This document shows positions 8,830 to 16,678 of a stretch of DNA of 64,000 nt, in pieces. The notes beneath the pieces are model-generated. The model was not told where the DNA came from, made no database searches, and was given only the letters and a program-made list of their open reading frames with translations. The position numbers and the translations under genes are program-made. Within the stretch, counting starts at the first letter, position 1. Every line of letters starts with the position of its first letter. Source of the DNA: Helicobacter saguini (GTDB lineage Bacteria; Campylobacterota; Campylobacteria; Campylobacterales; Helicobacteraceae); the NCBI RefSeq assembly GCF_000762875.2, contig NZ_JRMP02000009.1:40041-104040 (forward strand), written 5' to 3'.

Positions 8830-9366
8830 ATGAAAAAAATAAAAGCAAGTGTCCTAGCGATTGCGTTAGGTGTGGGTGTGGGTAATGCACTGCCTTTGTT
8901 TGATGTCGATTTTGGTATGAGTTTGGGTACTGATTTCAATGTTGTAAAAGGTTGGAAATTTAATAACGACACGAATTTTACGATTGGTGGGTATGCGCGT
9001 GGTTGGTTTAAGGTTAGCAAACTGCGACTTGCGCCATTTATAAAGTATGAAAATACTGCGGGTGTGAAGCTTAACACTGCGTTTCAATCCATTGTGACAG
9101 GCGAGTCAAAACGCGATAATAACCTGCAATATGGGCTACTTTTGGGTGTGAATTTCGGCATTTTGACGCCGTATGTTGGGATGGGTTATTCGCAGTTTGT
9201 GAATAGCAATCTTAGCGATACATGGGCGTTAAACTATGGTTTGGCGATTAAAATCCCTGTGATACCGATGACGGCTGGTATTGATGCGTCTTGGCAGCAG
9301 CCATTTTTGGATGGAAAGCAGCTAAATGTGCATAGAATCGCTGTGACTTTGGGTGTTAGATTCTAA
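8830..9366 (+). CDS. Small outer-membrane beta-barrel protein
   Basis: 178 residues from the ATG at 8830, which is preceded by GAAAGGA at an ideal distance; an in-frame TTG at 8815 lies before that site and is rejected. It has a signal peptide (MKKIKASVLAIALGVGVGNA). The mature part alternates in the way of an eight-stranded barrel, with Gly/Tyr-rich strands and a C-terminal VHRIAVTLGVRF ending in Phe. It resembles small Helicobacter outer-membrane proteins of unknown role. It is monocistronic as far as I can see. Confidence 0.8.
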   Translation: MKKIKASVLAIALGVGVGNALPLFDVDFGMSLGTDFNVVKGWKFNNDTNFTIGGYARGWFKVSKLRLAPFIKYENTAGVKLNTAFQSIVTGESKRDNNLQYGLLLGVNFGILTPYVGMGYSQFVNSNLSDTWALNYGLAIKIPVIPMTAGIDASWQQPFLDGKQLNVHRIAVTLGVRF

Positions 9367-9453
9367 GATTTTATAGTATCTAAATTGCTAAGTTTTACTT
9401 AGCTTAACTTACACTTTTTATAACTTTTATCATTTTGGCAAACTTTTATTATT

Positions 9454-11337
9454 ATGGCGAAAAATTCTTATAAAACAAAAACTACACTTTTAAACTTAAA
9501 CAAAAAAGATTTTGAACGCAAGATTAAACGTAAAGATTCTGGCGATTTTGTTAAAAATTCTAACAAAAAAGATTCTAAGAAAAAAACTTCTAGTATCGAT
9601 AATAGCGATGTTTTGAATGATGAAAATCTAAATAATGATACCTTTAATATTATTGCAAAAGTCGCAATTATGGGTCGCCCAAATGTCGGCAAAAGCTCCC
9701 TTTTTAATCGATTAATAAAAAAAAACATTGCCATTACTTCCAGCCTTAGCGGCAGCACACGCGATATAAATAAGCAAAATATCCATCTAAATAAATTTGA
9801 TATTACACTAATTGATACAGGCGGCTTAGAGTTAAATCTAAAGCAGTTAAAAAAAATGCAAGTTTTAGATTCTAAAAGTTCTAAAAAAGCTAACTTAGAT
9901 TCTAAGATTGATATAATTTCTACGCAAAAAAATTCAAAATATTCTAATAAAAATATAGAATCTAGCGTCTGCAAAACCTTTAAAGATTCTAAAAAAAACA
10001 TAGAATCTAAAATAGAATCTAACCCAAACCTAAGCAATAAAAAAAGCCAAGAGCTAATCGCAAATACCCTGCGGCAAAGCATTTCAGCCCACTCAATGAA
10101 TGTGATAGAATCTTGTGATATTGTGATTTACCTGCTTGATGGAAATGAGATTCCAAGTGAAAATGACATAAATATTTTTCGCGCCCTTAGCAAAAAACGC
10201 CCTGTGATTCTAGCCATAAATAAGATTGATAGTGATAAAAAGGGCTTTGATTTAAGCGATTTTCTTAGCTTTGGCACGCCATTTATCCCTATTTCTGTAA
10301 GCCATAATCGCGGTATTACTAAACTTTTAAGCGAGTTAGAAAATCTAATAGAATCTTTAATAAAGCAAAACAAACTTACAGAATCTATAACTTTACAACC
10401 AAAAAAGTTAGATTTTATAGATTATTTTGATGATTCTAATAATGTAGTGGAATTTATAGAATCCACAACGCAAAATTCTAATGAAAATAGCGAACATTCT
10501 AATCAAAACGAAGATTCCACAAACGATAAAAAAAACAACAACATCATAAGCATCGGCATTATCGGTCGCCCAAATGTCGGTAAAAGCAGCATTCTAAACG
10601 CCCTTGTCTCCCAAAATCGCTCCCTTGTTTCAAATATCGCAGGCACGACAATCGACCCAGTGAGCGAGAGTATCGAGTATAAAAATCACACGTTAAAATT
10701 TATTGATACAGCGGGTTTGCGACGACGTGGCAAGATTGATGGTTTGGAGAAGTTCGCCCTAGACCGCACGCAACGGATTTTGAGCCTGTGTGACATCGCC
10801 ATTTTGGTGCTTGATAGTAGCGAGGATTTTTGCGCCCTTGATAGCCACATCTCCGCCATTGCTAGCACGCACAATCTCGGCATTATCGTGGTTTTAAACA
10901 AGTGGGACATCCACAGAGCCGATTTTAAGGCGATTATGGAGAGCTACAAACGTCGCTTTAAATTCCTTGAATACGCGCCAACGCTCACCCTTTCAAGTGT
11001 TACGAATCGACACATTAACGAGCTAAAGGACAAAATTATTGAGATTTTTGGTAACTTTTCGCGCCGCATTCCCACTGCAAAGCTCAATGAAATCATAGAA
11101 TCTGCCCAAAAAAAGCACCCGCTTCCAAGCCAGCATGGCAAGATTATCCGCATTTATTACGCTACGCAGTTTGCCACAAAGCCGCCGCAAATCGCCCTTA
11201 TTATGAATAAGCCAGACGCCCTGCACTTTAGCTACAAACGCTATCTAACAAACACTCTTCGCCAAACCTTCAACTTTCAAGGCACTCCCATAATTATAGA
11301 ATCTAGAGCTAAAAAGCAAAAAGATTCTGAAAATTAG
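9454..11337 (+). CDS. der: Double GTPase Der (EngA)
   Basis: Essential 50S-assembly GTPase. It has two G domains: the first with GRPNVGKSS near residues 74-82 and DTGG, the second with GRPNVGKSS after about residue 368, then DTAGLRRRGKI and NKWD. A C-terminal KH-like domain follows (RIYYATQFATKPPQIALIMN). At 627 residues it is well above the usual 440-490. The extra parts are a roughly 65-residue Lys/Asp/Ser-rich N-terminal extension, an insert after the first DTGG (encoded about 9850-10050) and a linker between the domains, all loaded with the octamer. The ATG at 9454 is the only upstream start; its ribosome site is weak. Confidence 0.93.
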   Translation: MAKNSYKTKTTLLNLNKKDFERKIKRKDSGDFVKNSNKKDSKKKTSSIDNSDVLNDENLNNDTFNIIAKVAIMGRPNVGKSSLFNRLIKKNIAITSSLSGSTRDINKQNIHLNKFDITLIDTGGLELNLKQLKKMQVLDSKSSKKANLDSKIDIISTQKNSKYSNKNIESSVCKTFKDSKKNIESKIESNPNLSNKKSQELIANTLRQSISAHSMNVIESCDIVIYLLDGNEIPSENDINIFRALSKKRPVILAINKIDSDKKGFDLSDFLSFGTPFIPISVSHNRGITKLLSELENLIESLIKQNKLTESITLQPKKLDFIDYFDDSNNVVEFIESTTQNSNENSEHSNQNEDSTNDKKNNNIISIGIIGRPNVGKSSILNALVSQNRSLVSNIAGTTIDPVSESIEYKNHTLKFIDTAGLRRRGKIDGLEKFALDRTQRILSLCDIAILVLDSSEDFCALDSHISAIASTHNLGIIVVLNKWDIHRADFKAIMESYKRRFKFLEYAPTLTLSSVTNRHINELKDKIIEIFGNFSRRIPTAKLNEIIESAQKKHPLPSQHGKIIRIYYATQFATKPPQIALIMNKPDALHFSYKRYLTNTLRQTFNFQGTPIIIESRAKKQKDSEN

Positions 11338-11513
11338 AACTTATTAATTATTAAAAAAATCTATTTTTTAGATTCCAATAACTATTTTCTATAGTATAAA
11401 ATTCAATTCTATAAAATTTACTTTTATAAGTGGTTAGTTTGCGTGATTATAAGCCTTTGGTTTATGAGATTTTAAGTGAATTATAAGATAGATTCTAAAA
11501 AATATTCAAAATT

Positions 11514-12118
11514 ATGGAATCTACTTTGCAAGATTCTAATAAAGTTATAGAATCTAAAAATATCCAAGATTCTAAAGATTCTAAGAAAAACATAGAATCT
11601 AACTTCTCGTAAATCCGCATTCTCCTAACCATAAAAGACTTTGCAGAAAATAATCTTACCTTTATAGACGCGCTAAACTCTTATGCAAAAGATGGCACAC
11701 AAAAGCAATTCATCATGTTCTACAAATATTTTCTAAACTATATAATGGCGATTTAGCAAAAAAATTCTATATCAATGAGTTTGAAAAAGATTTTGGTGTG
11801 AAAATCCCACGTAAGAAAGAAAAATATTATATTGATACATTTTATCAAAATGAGAGTGAGTTTTTGAAAAGCGAGAAGTATTTTATCAATTCGCAAAATG
11901 AGATAATGCAGAGTTTTGGCGTGGAGTTTTTTTCTTTTGCAAATAGTGTGGATACTGAGATTCCAAGTGGTAAAGGCAGCGACCACACGCAAAAAGTCTT
12001 AAATCTTAAAAATAAAAAGCCTAACAAACTAGCATCACTCGCACTTTCTAACTACTATGCGTTTAAAGAATTTTACAATATAAAAAATGACTATATTTAT
12101 GGAGTCCTGCATTTATGA
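11514..12118 (+). pseudogene. Decayed gene of unknown family
   Basis: Reading from ATG 11514 gives an octamer-built DSK/IESK segment, then an in-frame TAA at 11610, and a sensible-looking continuation (IKDFAENNLTFIDALNSYA) up to a TAG at 11754. The coding pattern then resumes in another frame (from about 11735: YNGDLAKKFYINEFEKDFG) and runs to the stop at 12118. This needs one nonsense change and one frameshift, so I call it a pseudogene. A shorter open frame from ATG 11798 (106 residues) may still be translated. I do not recognise the family. Confidence 0.55.
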
Positions 12119-12164
12119 TAAATGCAATTATAGAATCTATTTTGCAAATCTTGTGTAAAAGTGT

Positions 12165-12608
12165 TTAATTTTGGGCGCATTCATTACGCAAGAAAATAAT
12201 ATTCTCCGTTGAAAAAACGCCATATGTTTGCCCTGTATAAACATCCCTATACATAAGCCTTAGACGCAAGATATACTCGATATTTTCATCGCTCAAAGTC
12301 TCCAAACTTTTGCAAATTTTTTGCATTAAATCGTCTCTAACGCACTTATAAGCGTAATTTTCTGGTTGGGGCTGATTAGGAGCGATTTTGCTAAGAATTG
12401 TAGCCACGTATATAGAATCTAGCACTTCAAAGCTATAAATTAGCTTTATAAATTTGCAAATTTCATTATCTAAGTTATGAATTTCGCAACTTCCTTTATA
12501 TAAAAATTCTTTATATTCTGTGATGTCGTTAGAATCTGTTGCATTTAAAATTGCTTGAGTTATCACTAAAAAGATAAAAAGTAATAAAAAAGCTAACTTT
12601 TTAAACAT
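12165..12608 (-). CDS. Hypothetical secreted protein
   Basis: 147 residues with a clear signal peptide (MFKKLAFLLLFIFLVITQAILNA). The mature part has about five cysteines (SCEIHNLDNEIC, KCVRDDLMQKIC, NECAQN), suggesting a disulfide-stabilised periplasmic or secreted protein. The ribosome site AAGGAA is well placed. It is convergent with the decayed gene and divergent from rplJ. The family is not recognised. Confidence 0.6.
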   Translation of the reverse strand: MFKKLAFLLLFIFLVITQAILNATDSNDITEYKEFLYKGSCEIHNLDNEICKFIKLIYSFEVLDSIYVATILSKIAPNQPQPENYAYKCVRDDLMQKICKSLETLSDENIEYILRLRLMYRDVYTGQTYGVFSTENIIFLRNECAQN

Positions 12609-12772
12609 TTTATTTCCTTGAAAAGCATTTAAGATTCTAAATTATAGAATCTAAATTATACAAAAAATATTTCTTATATGATGTAAAGGATTGCAAGTAA
12701 GTGCTTTAAAAAAAATTTAACTTTTTAGAATCTAACTTTGCAATTTTTTGCGTAATTTCACAAATTTTATTC

Positions 12773-12778
12773 TATAAT
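12773..12778 (+). promoter_or_regulatory. Probable -10 box of rplJ-rplL
   Basis: TATAAT stands about 270 bases before the rplJ start. If used, it gives a leader of about 260 nt, long enough for autogenous control by L10. Confidence 0.5.
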
Positions 12779-12785
12779 TACATCT

Positions 12786-13047
12786 TTTTTTGTGAATTGC
12801 AAAAAGTGAATTTTATCTTGGGACTAGAGACTACTGGGATTTTTGGATTTTGTGATTTGCCTTTATAAAGTGCACAAGTTTTTAAAGATGTTTTAAGAAA
12901 CCTTAAAAGCAAAAGCCTTAATAAAGCAAAAGTTATAGAATCTAAAAGTTTAAACTAGATACTAGATTCTATATTTCATAACTTTTTATGATATAGATTC
13001 TATATTTTCTAACCCCGTATAAGTCATAAAGTCTGAAAGGAGGATAT
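12786..13047 (+). other. Long rplJ 5' leader
   Basis: This leader has no coding potential. It holds a GC-richer block (GGGACTAGAGACTACTGGG near 12820-12838), a hairpin with arms 12891-12897 and 12902-12908 around AAAC, and several octamers between 12935 and 13010. The site just before the start is a near-perfect AAAGGAGG. L10 represses its own operon by binding such leaders in other bacteria; whether this is an L10 site is inference. Confidence 0.35.
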
Positions 13048-13530
13048 ATGACAAAGCAGGACAAAATTAGCTTAGTGAATAACTTGAGTGAAAGTTTTAA
13101 AAATGCGGGCGCTATGATTATTTGCGATTACAAGGGCTTGAATGTGAAAAGTTTGGAATCTTTGAGACGAGATTCTAAAAAAAGTGGCATAAAAGTGCAA
13201 GTGATTAAGAATAAACTAGCAAATATCGCGCTAAAAAATGCGGGCTATAAGGCGAGCGAGCTTAAAGATACGAATGTGTATATTTGGGCTGATGAGCAGA
13301 TTTCGCTATCAAAAGTTGTGTGCAAATTTGCGGAAGCAAACGCCGAGCATTTTAAGGTTAAGTTTGGGTATTTTGATGGCGAGATTGTCGATAGTAAGCA
13401 CATCATAGCGATTTCTAAGCTGCCAAGCAAAGAGGAGCTTATCGGTATGTTGCTTTCTGTCTGGAGCGCGCCAGCAAGGTATTTTGTGACAGGTATGGAC
13501 AATTTGAGAAAACAAAAAGAAGGAGCATAA
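13048..13530 (+). CDS. rplJ: 50S ribosomal protein L10
   Basis: Anchors the L7/L12 stalk on the large ribosomal subunit. At 160 residues it has the usual length. Typical blocks are [36 protein letters not shown] and the C-terminal L12-binding helix. It is followed by rplL after one base, the standard pair. Upstream there is no rplK-rplA, and downstream no rpoBC, which is unusual. An octamer lies inside the RRDSKKSG segment. Confidence 0.98.
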   Translation: MTKQDKISLVNNLSESFKNAGAMIICDYKGLNVKSLESLRRDSKKSGIKVQVIKNKLANIALKNAGYKASELKDTNVYIWADEQISLSKVVCKFAEANAEHFKVKFGYFDGEIVDSKHIIAISKLPSKEELIGMLLSVWSAPARYFVTGMDNLRKQKEGA

Positions 13531-13531
13531 T

Positions 13532-13906
13532 ATGGCTATTACTAAAGAAGAAGTGTTGGAATACATCGGCAATTTGTCGGTGCTAGAGTTAAGCGAGCTT
13601 GTGAAAGCTTTTGAGGAAAAATTCGGTGTTTCGGCTGCACCAACCGTTGTGGCTGGGGCTGGTGGCGGCGGGGCTGCTCCTGCGGCTGAAGAGAAGACTG
13701 AGTTTGATGTGATTTTACTTGATGCGGGTGCGAACAAAATTAATGTTATTAAAGCCGTGCGTGAAATCACAGGTCTTGGCTTAAAAGAGGCAAAAGATGC
13801 CACTGAAAAAACGCCTAATACACTTAAAGAAGGCGTAAGCAAAGCAGATGCGGAAGCCTTTAAGAAAAAGCTAGAGGAAGCCGGAGCTAAAGCGGAGATA
13901 AAATAG
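13532..13906 (+). CDS. rplL: 50S ribosomal protein L7/L12
   Basis: Stalk protein that recruits translation factors. 124 residues with the N-terminal dimerisation helices ([19 protein letters not shown]), an Ala/Gly-rich hinge ([14 protein letters not shown]) and the C-terminal domain ([35 protein letters not shown]). It has a strong AGAAGGAG site and is cotranscribed with rplJ. Hairpins built from octamer pairs follow the stop, so the operon probably ends here rather than entering rpoB. Confidence 0.98.
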   Translation: MAITKEEVLEYIGNLSVLELSELVKAFEEKFGVSAAPTVVAGAGGGGAAPAAEEKTEFDVILLDAGANKINVIKAVREITGLGLKEAKDATEKTPNTLKEGVSKADAEAFKKKLEEAGAKAEIK

Positions 13907-13923
13907 ATTCTACTTTATATAAC

Positions 13924-13977
13924 TTAGATTCTTTTAGAATCTAAAATAGATTCTAAGATTTGTATTTTAGAATCTAT
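13924..13977 (+). terminator. Octamer-built hairpins after rplL
   Basis: Two inverted repeats made of paired octamers: TTAGATTCT 13924-13932 with AGAATCTAA 13936-13944 (3-nt loop), and ATAGATTCTAA 13946-13956 with TTAGAATCTAT 13967-13977 (10-nt loop). They start 17 bases after the rplL stop. The U-run after them is poor, so a terminator role is likely but not certain. Confidence 0.55.
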
Positions 13978-14145
13978 TATCATATTTTCTACTCATTATT
14001 TATAAATTGCAATTTTAACTTTTTACAACATTTTTTAAGCAAAATATTTTAATTTTAATGTTTATTTATGTTTAATAATCTAGCCTTTATTTCACATTTT
14101 TAAGCTAAAATTTAGATTCTATAGAATCTAATAAAGGGCGTGGAA

Positions 14146-15282
14146 ATGAGCAATACTAAAACTAATAAAAAAAATAAAGTAGCGTTGATTACAGGTATCA
14201 CAGGGCAGGATGGGGCGTATTTAGCCGAGTTTTTGCTAAATAAGGGCTATCTTGTGCATGGCATTAAGCGGCGAAGTTCGCTATTTAATACCGATAGAAT
14301 CGACCATCTCTATCAAGACCCGCATAGTAAAAATGTGCGTTTTCGCCTGCATTACGGCGATTTGACCGACTCCACAAACCTTATCCGCATTATGCAGGAA
14401 GTTCGTCCCGATGAGGTGTATAACCTAGCTGCGATGAGCCACGTGCATGTGAGCTTTGAGACGCCTGAATACACCGCAAACGCCGATGGCATCGGCACTC
14501 TGCGGCTTTTGGAGGCGATTAGAATCTTAGGGCTTGAAAAGAAAAGCAAAATTTATCAGGCAAGCACGAGTGAGCTTTATGGCTTGGTGCAGGCTGTCCC
14601 GCAAAATGAGAAAACGCCCTTTTATCCGCGCTCGCCCTACGCTGTGGCAAAGCTTTATGCCTACTGGATTACGGTGAATTATCGCGAGGCTTACGGCATT
14701 TTTGCGAGTAATGGCATTTTGTTTAACCACGAAAGTCCCATTCGCGGCGAGACATTTGTGACGCGTAAAATCACGCGTGGGGTGAGTAAAATCGCGCTTG
14801 GACTGCAAGATAAGCTATATCTTGGCAACTTGTCAGCCAAACGCGACTGGGGACATGCGAAGGATTATGTGGAGGCGATGTATCTTATTTTGCAGCAGGA
14901 AAAGGCGGAGGATTTTGTCATTGCGACAGGTGTGACAACGGAGGTGCGCGAGTTTGTGCGGCTTAGTTTTGAGCAGCTTGGGATTGAAATCGAGTTTAAG
15001 GGCAAGGGTGTAGATGAAGTGGGCGTGGTGGTCGCTTGTAAGGGCGACTACAAGCTAGAAAAGGGGCGTGAGGTCGTGGCGGTGGATAAGCGATATTTCC
15101 GCCCAACGGAGGTGGATTTACTACTTGGCGACCCTAGCAAAGCTAAAGAGAAACTCGGCTGGAAGCCAAAATACGACTTGCACGCATTAGTCAAAGATAT
15201 GATGCAAAGCGATATAAAACTAATGCAAAAAGATAAATATTTGCAAGATGGCGGATATAGCATTATGAGGTATTTTGAGTAA
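14146..15282 (+). CDS. gmd: GDP-mannose 4,6-dehydratase
   Basis: Makes GDP-4-keto-6-deoxymannose, the precursor of GDP-fucose and related sugars for surface glycans. It is an extended SDR with [19 protein letters not shown] as the NAD(P) loop, [17 protein letters not shown], the catalytic Tyr-x-x-x-Lys in [12 protein letters not shown], and the family block [19 protein letters not shown] start at ATG 14146, which has AAAGGG seven bases upstream; an in-frame GTG at 14140 is too close to that site. No fcl/wcaG partner is next to it. It is followed by two perfect octamer palindromes. It contains no octamer expansion, unlike many neighbours. Confidence 0.96.
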   Translation: MSNTKTNKKNKVALITGITGQDGAYLAEFLLNKGYLVHGIKRRSSLFNTDRIDHLYQDPHSKNVRFRLHYGDLTDSTNLIRIMQEVRPDEVYNLAAMSHVHVSFETPEYTANADGIGTLRLLEAIRILGLEKKSKIYQASTSELYGLVQAVPQNEKTPFYPRSPYAVAKLYAYWITVNYREAYGIFASNGILFNHESPIRGETFVTRKITRGVSKIALGLQDKLYLGNLSAKRDWGHAKDYVEAMYLILQQEKAEDFVIATGVTTEVREFVRLSFEQLGIEIEFKGKGVDEVGVVVACKGDYKLEKGREVVAVDKRYFRPTEVDLLLGDPSKAKEKLGWKPKYDLHALVKDMMQSDIKLMQKDKYLQDGGYSIMRYFE

Positions 15283-15285
15283 ATA

Positions 15286-15353
15286 TAGAATCTAGATTCT
15301 AAAATCTTAGAGTTTGTTTGTTGTATTTGGTATAACTTAGAATCTAGATTCTA
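15286..15353. repeat. Two perfect octamer palindromes after gmd
   Basis: TAGAATCTAGATTCTA occurs at 15286-15301 and again at 15338-15353, directly after the gmd stop. Each is a perfect 16-bp palindrome of two back-to-back octamers. They could act as a terminator or as paired binding sites. Confidence 0.8.
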
Positions 15354-15362
15354 TTAATTTGT

Positions 15363-15438
15363 GTCATTGCTAGAAAATTGTAAAGAATTCTTGTAGCAAT
15401 CTATTTTCATGGATTGATTTGCTTACGCCTGCAATGAC
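15363..15438. repeat. REP-like palindromic element (GTCATTGC...GCAATGAC)
   Basis: Outer arms are GTCATTGC 15363-15370 and GCAATGAC 15431-15438; inner arms are AGCAATC and GATTG...GCT. It belongs to the kind of dispersed intergenic palindrome whose translations read like SLRASEAIQ. Partial copies occur at 42703-42730, 47462-47503 and about 63804-63842. Confidence 0.7.
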
Positions 15439-15451
15439 TAAATCTAAGATT

Positions 15452-16414
15452 CTATTTCCCTTTGCCAAGCGTGTGGTATGGCTTAAATGGATTTGAGCAA
15501 AATGAAAAGTAGCCACGCTGTCGCATTAGCTCGCGGCGAAGTTTTTCGTGTCGCTCGAATTTGTCTCGTCCATGTAGCCAAAATAGGTTATTTATTAGCA
15601 AAAATTGTCCCACTGGCACGGGGAAACTTAGCTTATTCTTACTATTTTCTAGCGAGTCGCCCATATCAGCTAGATATGTCCCCTCCTCAAAGTCTTTTGG
15701 CTGGGCAAACTGGTCGATATAAAGCATCACAGGACGCCCATCACAATCTGTCTCAAATACCGGGTGATACGCATCTTCTTTCACATTTTTACTTGGCGGG
15801 GCTGACCATTTCATCACGCGTTTTGCAAGGTGATGATTATAAAACTTATCCAAATCCTCCCACTCATCAAGGTGCAAAAGTTGGCTGTCACCGCCCTTCA
15901 TATTCTGCTCGTCAATCTTATACATTAGCACATAATCAGTGACCTGATTTACATACGTACCATCGTTGTGAAGCTCAAGTGGCTTTTGTGGTTGTCGCAG
16001 ATAGCTATCGCTATTATCGGTATTTACCACCGCCCAGCGCGCATAAAATTTGCCCGTCATATCATCGAAGTTTGAACGCCCGACAAGATGCACAAACGCA
16101 GTAGCGATTTTTACCATATCATCGCCTTGCTCAACGCTATTTATGCCCTCTGGGTTAATCAAAAGTGCGCCTTGCTCTCTATTGCTTAAAGTGCGTTGCA
16201 AAAAGCCCTGCAGCTCGCCATTGCAAAGATTATTTAGAATCTGTGCTGCACGAAATCGCAAAAATGACTTGTATTCCAACGCCTGAACGGGATACTGCTC
16301 CATTTCTTTGAGAAAATCCTTAATCACCTTTTTGTTGAAAGTCACTTCCACTAATCTACTTGAAACCTGCGATGGAATCGCACTAAATTCCTTTGTTTCG
16401 ACTATCTTTGACAT
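15452..16414 (-). CDS. glaH: Glutarate 2-hydroxylase (GlaH/CsiD)
   Basis: Fe(II)/2-oxoglutarate-dependent dioxygenase that converts glutarate to L-2-hydroxyglutarate in lysine catabolism. 320 residues, the usual length. The iron ligands are visible as [10 protein letters not shown] (His149, Asp151) and [10 protein letters not shown] (His281), followed by an Arg-rich segment ([11 protein letters not shown]) that would bind 2-oxoglutarate. AAAAGGAG precedes the start. The gene lies downstream of, and on the same strand as, a 2-oxoglutarate-type transporter gene, which fits co-substrate supply. No lhgO or gabDT partner is in the window. The coding region is free of octamer inserts, and the family is unusual for Helicobacter, so horizontal gain is possible. 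Confidence 0.9.
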   Translation of the reverse strand: MSKIVETKEFSAIPSQVSSRLVEVTFNKKVIKDFLKEMEQYPVQALEYKSFLRFRAAQILNNLCNGELQGFLQRTLSNREQGALLINPEGINSVEQGDDMVKIATAFVHLVGRSNFDDMTGKFYARWAVVNTDNSDSYLRQPQKPLELHNDGTYVNQVTDYVLMYKIDEQNMKGGDSQLLHLDEWEDLDKFYNHHLAKRVMKWSAPPSKNVKEDAYHPVFETDCDGRPVMLYIDQFAQPKDFEEGTYLADMGDSLENSKNKLSFPVPVGQFLLINNLFWLHGRDKFERHEKLRRELMRQRGYFSFCSNPFKPYHTLGKGK

Positions 16415-16462
16415 ATCTTACTCCTTTTGCCCTTGTGAAATTTGCTTTTAGATTCTATTTTA

Positions 16463-16678
16463 AAGATTCGTCTTTCGGTTGGATTTTGCATTACAAACCA
16501 AAAGTTAGAATCTTTAGAATCTAAAGTTTGAAATCGTTATAGATTCCAAAATTTAAATGCTAAAAAATTATGGAATATAGAATCTTAGAAATTATAGAAT
16601 CTAGATTCTATGAAAGTAAGCCTAAAGCTCACCCACCACCCTTTTATATGGATAAAATCCAACCGGAAGACGAATCTT
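16463..16678. repeat. 25-bp inverted repeat between the transporter gene and glaH
   Basis: The arms are 16463-16487 and 16654-16678. They are complementary over 25 bases with one mismatch, and about 166 bp rich in octamers lie between them. The right arm reaches the transporter stop codon. In the transcript it would form a long stem between transporter and glaH. It could be an attenuator or processing site, or a small MITE-like element; no target duplication is evident. Confidence 0.75.
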
